64,000 bases of DNA from Sphingobacterium nematocida. Lineage in GTDB: Bacteria; Bacteroidota; Bacteroidia; Sphingobacteriales; Sphingobacteriaceae. The first letter of the stretch is position 1. Each line of letters begins with the position of its first letter. The notes beneath the pieces are model-generated. The model had not been told where the DNA came from and made no database searches. It worked only from the letters and a program-made list of their open reading frames with translations. Position numbers and translations under genes: made by a program. Below, in pieces: positions 1 through 7,633 of the stretch. Location: assembly GCF_900168125.1 (NCBI RefSeq), contig NZ_FUZF01000018.1:1-64000 (forward strand). The letters are read 5' to 3'.

Positions 1-240
1 CATTGTAAAATGAAGTGTAAGACCAAGACTATTTATAAAAATAGAATTGTCTTTATTATAATTTCTAATTCTAAAACTAAAGGCTGATTTTTTTAACTTT
101 CGTTGTTTCTCAACACTACTCGTTACGTTACATGATCATTTTTTAAAGAACTTCTATCGCATCCGCTTCGCGCTTCTGCTTTTATGATGCCGGAAATAAA
201 TCCCTTATCTTACTTTTTCTGTTGCCCTTCGTTTCCGTTG
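1..240 (-). promoter_or_regulatory. 5' leader of an rRNA operon (16S begins at or just beyond the left edge)
   Basis: There is no CDS here. Read on the minus strand, the segment runs from two TTTG-type promoters to the left edge and ends in ...TTTTACAATG. That is the usual sequence just before GAGAGTTTGATCC at the 5' end of 16S rRNA in Sphingobacteriaceae (from memory). A boxA-like antitermination element, GTTCTTTAAAA, lies at 151-141 on the minus strand. A small hairpin with CTATTT/AAATAG arms lies near 29-44. The 16S gene itself is not visible, so the assignment is inference from the leader. Confidence 0.6.
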
Positions 241-246
241 GGACTG

Positions 247-278
247 CAAAGGTAGGAATCTTTTTCAAACCTCCAAAA
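247..278 (-). promoter_or_regulatory. Bacteroidota-type promoter (rRNA operon, proximal)
   Basis: On the minus strand there is a -33 element TTTTG (278-274), a spacer of exactly 19 nt, and a -7 element TACCTTTG (254-247). This fits the Bacteroidota housekeeping sigma consensus TTG-N19-21-TAnnTTTG. It faces the left edge. Confidence 0.75.
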
Positions 279-397
279 TAAATGTGAAATTTATTTTTAA
301 CGGTCTTCCTTTCATTCCTGCGTTTAAATAACTTTAAACCCCTCTTTTTTCATGGCCTCGTCCTCAGATCCGACCGTTCCTCCCTTGCGGAGTGGTG

Positions 398-405
398 CAA
401 AGATA
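398..405 (-). promoter_or_regulatory. Second -7 element upstream of the rRNA leader
   Basis: TATCTTTG (405-398, minus strand) matches TAnnTTTG and lies about 150 nt upstream of the stronger promoter. No TTG is present 19-21 nt further upstream, so this would be a weaker tandem promoter. Confidence 0.45.
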
Positions 406-548
406 GGACAATAATCCTATCAGTTCCTAATATTTAATGACTTATTTATTTACATTTAACTTAACCTACTGTAACATTGAACGATAAAATCATCGGGACA
501 CGGCTCCTATCCCCCCGGGAACGTCCTAAATAAGAACCGGCACCTGTA

Positions 549-570
549 GTATATTAGATATCTAATATAC
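549..570. repeat. Perfect 22-bp palindrome
   Basis: GTATATTAGAT is followed directly by its exact reverse complement, with no spacer. It lies between the rRNA promoters and the end of ccoS. With no loop and no T-run it does not look like an intrinsic terminator. A dimeric regulator operator is the simplest reading; no regulator can be assigned. Confidence 0.5.
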
Positions 571-844
571 GGAACCACGAAAAACAGGCATCCTCAACTA
601 TCCCTTCGCCCCTATGATAACAAAGAAGGCAGGGGGATTCCAGGCTTTCCATATAACACTCCTATTTTAACAGAGGGTTGACAGAGAGAAAATAGGGCTT
701 TACCTCTATGAACCCTCTACAAACCCTCTATTATACCCCTAGAAAATCTCTATAAAACTAGAATATGTATCGGTTCTACCATACAGTTGGTAGCTATAAA
801 GAAGTACTTTGATTAAAATAGAGAAAAACTAAAATGTAGACAGT
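571..844. other. Non-coding gap downstream of ccoS with short repeats
   Basis: No supported gene is present. CCTATTTT (661-668) and AAAATAGG (689-696) can form an 8-bp stem with a 20-nt loop. AACCCTCTA occurs twice in direct orientation (711-719, 722-730), and a near inverted copy, AGAGGGTT, lies around 673. No convincing terminator for the ccoS operon was found. Confidence 0.4.
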
Positions 845-1018
845 TTATTTTTTAGACTCCGATCCTCCATCCGATTTCACCTCGTCGTCAAAAAGAATGC
901 GCACCGATGGAGTATACGTATCATCATTTTGCCCTGTTTTATTGGCCCAAAAAAAAGCGCCCAAAAAAATCAAAGCAATAAAAACACTACAACCGATTAA
1001 GAAAAAAATTATGGACAT
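845..1018 (-). CDS. ccoS: cbb3-type cytochrome oxidase assembly protein CcoS
   Basis: A 57-residue single-pass membrane protein. It has the CcoS pattern: an N-terminal transmembrane helix, then GAFFWANKTGQNDD, then a short charged tail with ILFDDE. CcoS is required to place cofactors in cbb3 cytochrome c oxidase. The longer reading from 1054 would overlap ccoI by 26 nt and add a charged N-terminus unlike the family. The ATG at 1018 (MSIIFFLIG) leaves a 10-nt gap after ccoI and matches the family start. It is the last gene of the hemN-ccoI-ccoS operon. The ccoNOP structural genes are not in this window. Confidence 0.9.
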   Translation of the reverse strand: MSIIFFLIGCSVFIALIFLGAFFWANKTGQNDDTYTPSVRILFDDEVKSDGGSESKK

Positions 1019-1028
1019 AATACCAAAG

Positions 1029-3422
1029 TTAAATAAGATTTCTCTTCTTCCCATACCACCTTGTCATTAAACTGGTAAAGGAAATAATTGTGACTGTACT
1101 TATAGGCATTAAGATCGCTGCGAATAAAGGAGACATCGTTCCTTGGACCGCAAAGCTCAATCCTATGATATTATAGAGTATAGAAATAACAAAGCTCATT
1201 TTAATAACTTTAACCGTATCTTTACTAAAGGCGAAGAAACTAGGAAGCTTTTCGAATGAAACACCATCTAGAATGGCATCGCAACCTGGTGAAAAATTAT
1301 TGATATCATCAGATACCGCGATCCCAAGATCTGCTTTGCGTAAAGCACCTGCATCATTTAGACCGTCCCCCAGCATACACACCTGCTTCTCTTCCCCCTG
1401 CCAATCACTAATTTTTAGCAATTTATCATTTGGATTCTGATTAAACAACAGTTTAGCGTTTGACGGAAAGATCAACTGCAAAGCCTCTGCCCTACGTTCA
1501 TTATCCCCAGATATTAAATGTAACCCATAACGATCTTTCAATCCGCCAATTACTTCTGTAAGTCCTTTCCTCCACGATTGCTCCATCGTAAAAAATCCCT
1601 TCACTACACTATTTATCTTTATATACACAACAGAACCTTCAGTATCGGAATGTCTCACACCTGTAAATAATGCACTGCCCACCATTACCTGAAAATCAGA
1701 ATACCAGGCCGATTGTCCTTTTCCAACAAACTCCTCATACCCATTGATTGGCAGGATAGTACATGGTCCCAACCATTTGATTATTTCTCTACTTAGGGGA
1801 TGATTCGAATTCCGACAGAGTGTATATACCAAATCTCTTTCCATCCTGGACAAGCTTCCTTCGAAATACATATTAGAGATGCTGGGAGAAGAAATTGTCC
1901 CCGTTTTATCAAACACAATCGTATCAATAGAAGCCATCTGTTCAATAGCAGAAGTATTTTTGATATACATTTTATTTTTATCAAATATGCTCAATGCGGC
2001 GCTTAAGGTGAAAGGCGAACTTAACGCCAACGCACAGGGACAAGCGATTATAAGCACAGCAGTAAATGATGCCCATGCCTTATCTGTGTCGTATCCGATT
2101 AACCAAAAAGCCGCAGCAAACACGGCTATTGAAATCAATCCTACCGTAAAATACTTGCTGATTACTCCAACAAAAGTTTCAAATTTTCTTTCATAGGATT
2201 TAAAACTCTCATTATTCCACAACTTTGTAAGATAGCTTTGAGAAACTGCTTTTACCACTTCCAACTCAATCGCTCCCCCCGTCTGGCGTCCCCCAGCATA
2301 TACAACTTCACCTAAATTTTTTTTGACCGGATTGCTTTCTCCTGTAACGAAACTAAAATCAACCAACGCATCTCCTTTTAGTAGAATAGCATCTGCAGGA
2401 ATGATCTCATTATTTCTTACCAAAATTCGTTCTCCAATCTTAATATCTCCAATTGGTGTGGGTTTCTCGCTACCTTCTGCCAAAACCGTAACCGCAACAG
2501 GAAAATATGATCTATAGTCCCGTTCGAAGGAAATATGATAATAGGTTCTTTCCTGCACCCATTTACCAATTAAAATAAAAAAGACTAAGCTACACATGGT
2601 ATCGATGAAACCAGCCCCTGTTTGCGTTAAAATTTCAAATGCAGATCGAAAAAAAAGAACAAAAATTCCGAGAGCTAAAGGCACATCAAGATTCAATCTT
2701 TTCTGCTTTAAACTATACCAAGCTGATTTAAAGTAATCTGAAGCACTGTACAGCAGAACAGGAAAGCCAAATGCCAAGTTCATATAACCAAAGAAAGTGG
2801 CATATTCTCTTTCGAAGTCAGCCATTCCAAAGTACTCTGGAAAACTGATCATCATGGAGTTTCCAAAGCAAAAACCAGCGACAGTAATTTTACCAATTAA
2901 ACCGGTTTGATTAACCTTCTTTCCTTCTTTTACAATATCCTGCAAGGTAATCTTTGGATCGTATCCGATACTATGAAGAAGCTGAACGACTTCCTTGAGC
3001 GAAATCTCTTGTTTACTAAATGTAATACTGGCTTGCTTTTTCATAAAATCTACCTTAGCTGATTTTATAGCAGTATTCAACTTAAACAAATTTTCAAGCA
3101 ACCAAATACAGGAGCTACAATGAATAGCAGGCACATAGAATGTGATAATCGTGATATCATCGTCCTGATAATCGACTAATTTTGCTACAATATTAGGTTC
3201 ATCGAGATAATTTAGATCTTCCTTATGACGATTTTGAGATTTACCAGGGTGTGTATTGTATTTGTAATAACTCTGTAGGTCATTTTCGTTCAAAATTTGA
3301 TATACCGTTTGACAACCTAAACAACAGAACTGATGCTCATTCAAAATATAGGGAGTTTGCTCCACGACATCTCCACAGTGATAGCATTTGGTTTTAGTGA
3401 TCAAACTGCTCTGCTCTGCCAT
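1029..3422 (-). CDS. ccoI: Copper-transporting P1B-type ATPase CcoI/FixI
   Basis: 797 residues. It exports Cu(I) across the inner membrane for assembly of the CuB site of cbb3 oxidase. The N-terminus has a cysteine cluster (C13, C16, C33, C34, C37), then a heavy-metal-associated domain with CSSC at 102-105. Eight membrane segments are expected. The CPC motif is at 461-463 in the sixth helix, TGES at 360, the phosphorylated DKTGT at D505, a later NHPLS (HP) motif and GDGLND hinge motif. The extra N-terminal cysteine domain and the neighbouring ccoS separate it from CopA exporters. It starts 12 nt after the hemN stop, so the two are co-transcribed. Confidence 0.93.
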   Translation of the reverse strand: MAEQSSLITKTKCYHCGDVVEQTPYILNEHQFCCLGCQTVYQILNENDLQSYYKYNTHPGKSQNRHKEDLNYLDEPNIVAKLVDYQDDDITIITFYVPAIHCSSCIWLLENLFKLNTAIKSAKVDFMKKQASITFSKQEISLKEVVQLLHSIGYDPKITLQDIVKEGKKVNQTGLIGKITVAGFCFGNSMMISFPEYFGMADFEREYATFFGYMNLAFGFPVLLYSASDYFKSAWYSLKQKRLNLDVPLALGIFVLFFRSAFEILTQTGAGFIDTMCSLVFFILIGKWVQERTYYHISFERDYRSYFPVAVTVLAEGSEKPTPIGDIKIGERILVRNNEIIPADAILLKGDALVDFSFVTGESNPVKKNLGEVVYAGGRQTGGAIELEVVKAVSQSYLTKLWNNESFKSYERKFETFVGVISKYFTVGLISIAVFAAAFWLIGYDTDKAWASFTAVLIIACPCALALSSPFTLSAALSIFDKNKMYIKNTSAIEQMASIDTIVFDKTGTISSPSISNMYFEGSLSRMERDLVYTLCRNSNHPLSREIIKWLGPCTILPINGYEEFVGKGQSAWYSDFQVMVGSALFTGVRHSDTEGSVVYIKINSVVKGFFTMEQSWRKGLTEVIGGLKDRYGLHLISGDNERRAEALQLIFPSNAKLLFNQNPNDKLLKISDWQGEEKQVCMLGDGLNDAGALRKADLGIAVSDDINNFSPGCDAILDGVSFEKLPSFFAFSKDTVKVIKMSFVISILYNIIGLSFAVQGTMSPLFAAILMPISTVTIISFTSLMTRWYGKKRNLI

Positions 3423-3434
3423 AAAAAAATACGT

Positions 3435-4799
3435 CTAAATTGCTTGACTAAACAAATTATCTCTTTCTTTTGTTTTTTGCAACCTCTCATCAAAAGCCAT
3501 ACAGACATTTCTCAGAAAAGACTTGCCCAATTCGGTGATTTCGACTTTCGAATCCTCCACCAGTACCAATCCATCAATCATCAAAGGAACTAATCTTTTT
3601 TTGATTTTATCATCAATTTCAATATTTCCTTTTAGACACACTTTTCCTCTACACATCATATCTAATATATAACCCCGAATAATCAAATCTTCCTCATTAA
3701 GAAGATGACCTTTAAACACGGGTAATTCGTCCGCATTAATTTTAGCGTGATACTCTTCTACAGTTTTCACATTCTGCGCAAATGCGCTCCATGAATCGCT
3801 AATCGAAGAGACACCTAGACCAATCATTAAGGGAGTGTACCTATCCGCATATCCCATAAAATTACGATGTAAAGTTCCACTTTGAGAAGCTAAAAACAGA
3901 GCGTCATCTTTTTTCGCGAAATGATCCATACCCACATCCTCATACCCAGCGGCTTGAATCATATCTTTACCCTTCTTATATAGCTCAAGTTTTTCCTCTC
4001 CTTCTGGTAGATCATGCTCTGTAAACCTTCTTTGACCAGGCTTTATCCAAGGCACATGTGCATAACTATAAAAAGAAATTCGATCAGGCTGCATCTTCAA
4101 TGAAATTTCAACAGTTTTCAAAACCGACGCTAAGGTCTGTAAAGGTAATCCGTAGATTAGGTCAAAATTAATTGATTCGTAACCAATAGCTCTTGCTATT
4201 TTCATCACCTGCTCCACATCCTCAACAGTCTGATGTCGATTTATTATCGCTTGAACACGCTCATCAAAATCCTGAATACCGAGACTTAACCGCTTGAATC
4301 CCAATCCATATAACGTATGCAGATGATCTGCTGTAGTGTTCGCCGGGTGAGCTTCAAATGAAAATGAAGCGTTTTCACTTTTCTCATTCCCGTGTAGAAT
4401 TCCTTCGATCAATCTCTTCAGATTATCAGGGGTAAAGAAAGTCGGTGTACCTCCACCTAAATGAATTTCACTAATTGTCAACGCTCCTGCCCCCAACACC
4501 TTTCTATACATTTTCCATTCGCTCAATAACGAAGTAATATAAGGATCTTCGACATTATGGTTCTTCGTAATACGTGTATTACAACCACAATATGTACAAA
4601 GACTTTCGCAATAAGGCAAATGAATATAAATACTTATGCCTTGCTCTTTTGATTCTTCATAACGTTTCTTTACACGAAACTTCCAGTCCGACTCATTGAA
4701 GTCTTCATTCTGCCAAAATGGTACTGTCGGGTAACTCGTATAACGAGGAGCCGCTACGTTATATTTGGAAATTAACAAGTTTTTGCTATCTACACTCAT
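3435..4799 (-). CDS. hemN: Oxygen-independent coproporphyrinogen III oxidase
   Basis: 454 residues. A radical-SAM enzyme that decarboxylates coproporphyrinogen III to protoporphyrinogen IX without oxygen, in the cytoplasm. The SAM cluster cysteines are C64, C68 and C71 (YCESLCTYCGC), followed by GGGTPTF. The N-terminal YNVAAPRYTSYPTVP is typical of genuine HemN rather than the HemW paralogue, and the length fits HemN. Its ATG at 4799 overlaps the stop of the upstream 4796-5239 gene by 4 nt, indicating translational coupling. Placement between a FixL/FNR-type regulator and cbb3 assembly genes fits expression at low oxygen. Confidence 0.93.
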   Translation of the reverse strand: MSVDSKNLLISKYNVAAPRYTSYPTVPFWQNEDFNESDWKFRVKKRYEESKEQGISIYIHLPYCESLCTYCGCNTRITKNHNVEDPYITSLLSEWKMYRKVLGAGALTISEIHLGGGTPTFFTPDNLKRLIEGILHGNEKSENASFSFEAHPANTTADHLHTLYGLGFKRLSLGIQDFDERVQAIINRHQTVEDVEQVMKIARAIGYESINFDLIYGLPLQTLASVLKTVEISLKMQPDRISFYSYAHVPWIKPGQRRFTEHDLPEGEEKLELYKKGKDMIQAAGYEDVGMDHFAKKDDALFLASQSGTLHRNFMGYADRYTPLMIGLGVSSISDSWSAFAQNVKTVEEYHAKINADELPVFKGHLLNEEDLIIRGYILDMMCRGKVCLKGNIEIDDKIKKRLVPLMIDGLVLVEDSKVEITELGKSFLRNVCMAFDERLQKTKERDNLFSQAI

Positions 4800-5239
4800 A
4801 GTTGTTTATTAATATCGTTTTTGCTATCACAATTAAAAGAACAATAACAGGCATCGCCCAAACATGTTTTTTTGTCCCAATTATTAAGATTAACGATCGT
4901 CTGTACTGCAATATTTTCGGGAGATTTATCCTGAGAAGGTGTATTAGCCACGTGCAATTTGAGCACAGAAGCATAGGAGATATCGATATGATCTAAAGTC
5001 GTAGATCGAGTTATTATCTTCTTAACTCCTATTTCCCGTAATGCATCGAGCAGAGACCTGTCCAATAAATCCCGCTCAGAAACAATAACCACTTCTTTAC
5101 CTTTTGCATAATGAATCGTATTTAAGTTAAGTCCATTTGAAATCAGGGTAAGATCATGTACTTTGGCATTCGCCTTTGCAAGTAGTTCTTTCTCGAACTC
5201 TATTATATTGTATGCAACAACTCTCATTGATTCATTCAT
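4796..5239 (-). CDS. Truncated LdhA-like (2-hydroxyacid dehydrogenase N-terminal) domain protein with Cys-rich tail
   Basis: About 147 residues from ATG 5239, or 143 from ATG 5227; the longer frame would need a TTG inside the likely -7 box. Residues 5-105 resemble the N-terminal substrate-binding half of D-lactate dehydrogenase: MRVVAYN start, AKGKEVVIVSE, GVKKIITRSTTLDHIDI, then LHVANTP. The NAD-binding Rossmann half and catalytic His/Arg/Glu are missing, so it cannot be an active dehydrogenase. The last 30 residues instead carry CLGDACYCSFNC (C-x4-C-x-C-x3-C), a likely metal or redox site. It is first in the hemN-ccoI-ccoS operon. Function unknown; a metal or redox role in cbb3/haem assembly is inference. 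Confidence 0.7.
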   Translation of the reverse strand: MNESMRVVAYNIIEFEKELLAKANAKVHDLTLISNGLNLNTIHYAKGKEVVIVSERDLLDRSLLDALREIGVKKIITRSTTLDHIDISYASVLKLHVANTPSQDKSPENIAVQTIVNLNNWDKKTCLGDACYCSFNCDSKNDINKQL

Positions 5240-5251
5240 GGTGTAACACCC

Positions 5252-5259
5252 CAAATCTA
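5252..5259 (-). promoter_or_regulatory. -7 element for the hemN-ccoI-ccoS operon
   Basis: TAGATTTG (minus strand, 5259-5252) matches TAnnTTTG and lies just upstream of the ATGs at 5239 and 5227. No TTG stands 19-21 nt further upstream, which would suit a promoter that needs an activator. Confidence 0.5.
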
Positions 5260-5304
5260 ACAGTAGTTCTGCACTTTACGAGTGTAGCTCATCAAGCAAA
5301 TAAA

Positions 5305-5316
5305 TGATTTTTATCA
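5305..5316. promoter_or_regulatory. FNR-type binding site TGAT-N4-ATCA
   Basis: TGAT TTTT ATCA is a symmetric core match to the FNR consensus TTGAT-N4-ATCAA (both outermost bases differ). Its centre is about 62 nt upstream of the start point predicted from the TAGATTTG box, which is the class I activator position. The adjacent regulator at 5365 carries the FNR-type recognition residues E-x-x-S-R. Binding is inferred. Confidence 0.55.
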
Positions 5317-5331
5317 CTTATTATTTAAACG

Positions 5332-5363
5332 AACAGCGGCCATCTGTTCTGATGGCCGCTGTT
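5332..5363 (-). terminator. Terminator hairpin after the REC-FNR regulator
   Basis: A perfect 13-bp stem (AACAGCGGCCATC with its complement) and a 6-nt loop begin immediately after the regulator stop codon. The downstream minus strand is T/A-rich but without a clean T-run. Confidence 0.6.
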
Positions 5364-5364
5364 T

Positions 5365-6426
5365 CTATCTTATTTTCTTTAGTCTTTTAATAGACAATAT
5401 TCGAATCGCTGTTCTCTCTTTGACTATTATTCCTTCGTCTTTTAGTTCTGCGAGAATACGACTTACCGTTTCATTTGCTGTTCCGGCAAACGCGGCAAGA
5501 TCCTCTCTGGAAATGCGCACGAGTACTTCGTCATCTTCTTCACTGTCCCTACTTTTCAATGCTATTTGAGTCAAAGCATTCGCCACCCGCTTTCTAACAC
5601 TGTCATAAGCAAATCCCAACATTTGCTCCTCCTTCTCTTTAATATCTCCCGACAGCATTTTTATAAATTTATTTGCAATCCCAGGCTTACTATAGAGCAA
5701 CTCAAAAAAACTATCCTTAGTAATCAAAGCCACCTCCGAATCCTCTAAAGAAGCTGTACTTTCAGTATAGTTTTCATTCATCAGAATAGATTCGTAACCA
5801 AAAAAATGACCATCACCATGAATACCAGTTGACAACTCTCTTCCGTCTTGATAGTTAAGAAAACTACGCACCTTACCTTTCACTACATAATACATAAAGA
5901 CAGGAGAATCATCTGTTTCATAAATCAGCTGCTTCTTCTTGAACATTTTGACACGTGATTCGGCGACAAGGTGTTCCAATAAATAGTTTTGTTCATCCTC
6001 TTCCAGATCTAGGAATCGATTATTACTTGCTGCAACATTTAACAAACTTTCCTTTTTCTTGAGCCTGCTTTCAATCGCATTCAACAATTCAATATCATCA
6101 AAGGGCTTAACTATATAATCATCTGCTCCCATCTCCATCGCCTTGCGCATATCCACACGCTCCGACTTCGCTGTTATGAAAATGAAAGGTATATGCATTG
6201 TACTTTCCTGTTTACTTAGCATATAAAGCACACCATACCCATCCAGCTCGGGCATCATGATGTCACAAAGAATAAGATCTGGATGATATTTATTGGCTAG
6301 TTCGACACCGATCATACCATTCTCCGCTGTGACAATATCATACTCACCAGTGAGTTCCAAAATTTCCGCACTTCCTTCTCTAATCTCTAGATTGTCCTCG
6401 ATGATTAAAATGGTTCGTTTCTTCAT
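5365..6426 (-). CDS. REC-FNR fusion transcription regulator (response regulator with Crp/FNR output)
   Basis: 353 residues in three parts. Residues 4-120 are a receiver domain with acidic pair E10/D11, phosphoacceptor D55, and a K-P pair near 107. Residues 145-245 are a cyclic-nucleotide-binding fold. Residues 290-345 are a Crp-type winged helix. The recognition helix reads NETVSRIL: E319, S322, R323 are the FNR-type contacts that prefer TTGAT half-sites. The N-terminal iron-sulfur cysteines of true FNR are absent, so input should come through phosphorylation. It follows the FixL-like kinase by 16 nt. The obvious candidate target is the hemN-ccoI-ccoS operon next door (inference). Confidence 0.85.
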   Translation of the reverse strand: MKKRTILIIEDNLEIREGSAEILELTGEYDIVTAENGMIGVELANKYHPDLILCDIMMPELDGYGVLYMLSKQESTMHIPFIFITAKSERVDMRKAMEMGADDYIVKPFDDIELLNAIESRLKKKESLLNVAASNNRFLDLEEDEQNYLLEHLVAESRVKMFKKKQLIYETDDSPVFMYYVVKGKVRSFLNYQDGRELSTGIHGDGHFFGYESILMNENYTESTASLEDSEVALITKDSFFELLYSKPGIANKFIKMLSGDIKEKEEQMLGFAYDSVRKRVANALTQIALKSRDSEEDDEVLVRISREDLAAFAGTANETVSRILAELKDEGIIVKERTAIRILSIKRLKKIR

Positions 6427-6442
6427 TTATTTTGCTTTAAGC

Positions 6443-7633
6443 TTAGCGTTTAAATACCATACGAAAAAGTGCCCCTTGATTTATGGCTGACCAATACTCA
6501 AGTTCTCCATCCATAAGGCTAATGTATCGTCTTACAATATTAAGTCCCAATCCTGTACCGGGGATATTACCTGTATTATGTGCTCTAAAAAAAGGCTCGA
6601 ATAAATTCTTTTGATCCTCAACAGGAATACCTATTCCGTTATCTTTGACAACTATTGTACATTTGTCTTCTGTAATCTCCGTAGAAAACTCTATAAAAGT
6701 ATCTTCACCAGAATATTTTATCGCATTGGATATCAGATTAATAATACTATTTTTAAGTAAATGGGCATCCAAATAAAATTCGGCCGTTGCTCCTGTATGC
6801 TGATAAACAATGTGTTGATTCTTTTTACAGATCAATTGCATTTCACCTGAAATCTCTTCACCTAGGTGTACCAGATTTATATTTTGCTTATTAACCGCAA
6901 CAACACCTGCTTCTAGCTTCTCTAAAGATAGAAAATCATTAAGGATATTGTTGAGCAACTGTACCGACCCCTTGATACGATTCGTATGCTTTATCACAGC
7001 TTCAAAGTCCGGTCGTTCAATATACTTATCAATCAACGATGCGGAAAGCTGTACCGAACTCAAAGGAGTTCTAAACTCGTGTGATGCCATTGATACAAAG
7101 CGGGATTTAAGTTGATTTAATTCTTTTTCCTTTTCTAAAGAATTACTTACGTCCGCTTTAGCCTTTTCTAATTCAGACACCAAAGATATTAGATCCTTGG
7201 TACGATGCCTAACGACCTCCTCCAATTCTAATGTGTGCTTCAAGAGCTCGTCTTCTGCCTTCTTCTCCTTAGTTAAGTCGTGAATAAATCCAGTAAAAAT
7301 ACTTTTGTCCTTATAAAAAACTTCACTCACAGCTAGTCGAAACGGGAAAGTAGTACCATCTTTCTTCTTCCCTCGTACTTCTCTACCTATTCCGATTATT
7401 TTCTTTCTTCCTGTTTCTTTGTAATTGGAAATATAACTATCATGACTACTCCGATCTGGCTCTGGCATCAGCATAGATATATTATTTCCTATTACCTCTT
7501 CTGCGTCATATCCAAATAAAGTAAGAGCTGCTGGATTGATCGTTTCGACAATACCTTTATTATCGATAGTTATAATTCCATCTATCGCCGTCTCTATTAT
7601 TGCTTCTAATAACCGTGCGGATTCGAGACTCAT
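6443..7633 (-). CDS. FixL-like PAS sensor histidine kinase
   Basis: 396 residues, soluble, with no transmembrane segment. Residues 8-125 are a PAS domain closely like the haem PAS of FixL: MPEPDRSSHDSYIS, then IIGIGREVRGKKKDGTTFP. H64 and R84 have the same 20-residue spacing as the haem ligand His200 and distal Arg220 of Bradyrhizobium FixL. A coiled coil follows, then HisKA with H185 (SMASHEFRTP) and a HATPase with DNGIGIP and GTGLGL. Related PAS families keep the motif without haem, so oxygen sensing is probable, not shown. Its start abuts the ettA stop, and its cognate regulator follows. Confidence 0.82.
   Translation of the reverse strand: MSLESARLLEAIIETAIDGIITIDNKGIVETINPAALTLFGYDAEEVIGNNISMLMPEPDRSSHDSYISNYKETGRKKIIGIGREVRGKKKDGTTFPFRLAVSEVFYKDKSIFTGFIHDLTKEKKAEDELLKHTLELEEVVRHRTKDLISLVSELEKAKADVSNSLEKEKELNQLKSRFVSMASHEFRTPLSSVQLSASLIDKYIERPDFEAVIKHTNRIKGSVQLLNNILNDFLSLEKLEAGVVAVNKQNINLVHLGEEISGEMQLICKKNQHIVYQHTGATAEFYLDAHLLKNSIINLISNAIKYSGEDTFIEFSTEITEDKCTIVVKDNGIGIPVEDQKNLFEPFFRAHNTGNIPGTGLGLNIVRRYISLMDGELEYWSAINQGALFRMVFKR

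Noticed and set aside
1879..2196. 105-codon plus-strand frame inside ccoI
   Set aside because: It lies fully within a gene with all P-type ATPase motifs and encodes no recognisable domain.
4796..5239. Frameshifted or degraded full-length D-lactate dehydrogenase
   Set aside because: The stop overlaps the intact hemN start by 4 nt, no Rossmann-domain remnant is found, and an ordered Cys motif follows; this looks like a stable short protein.
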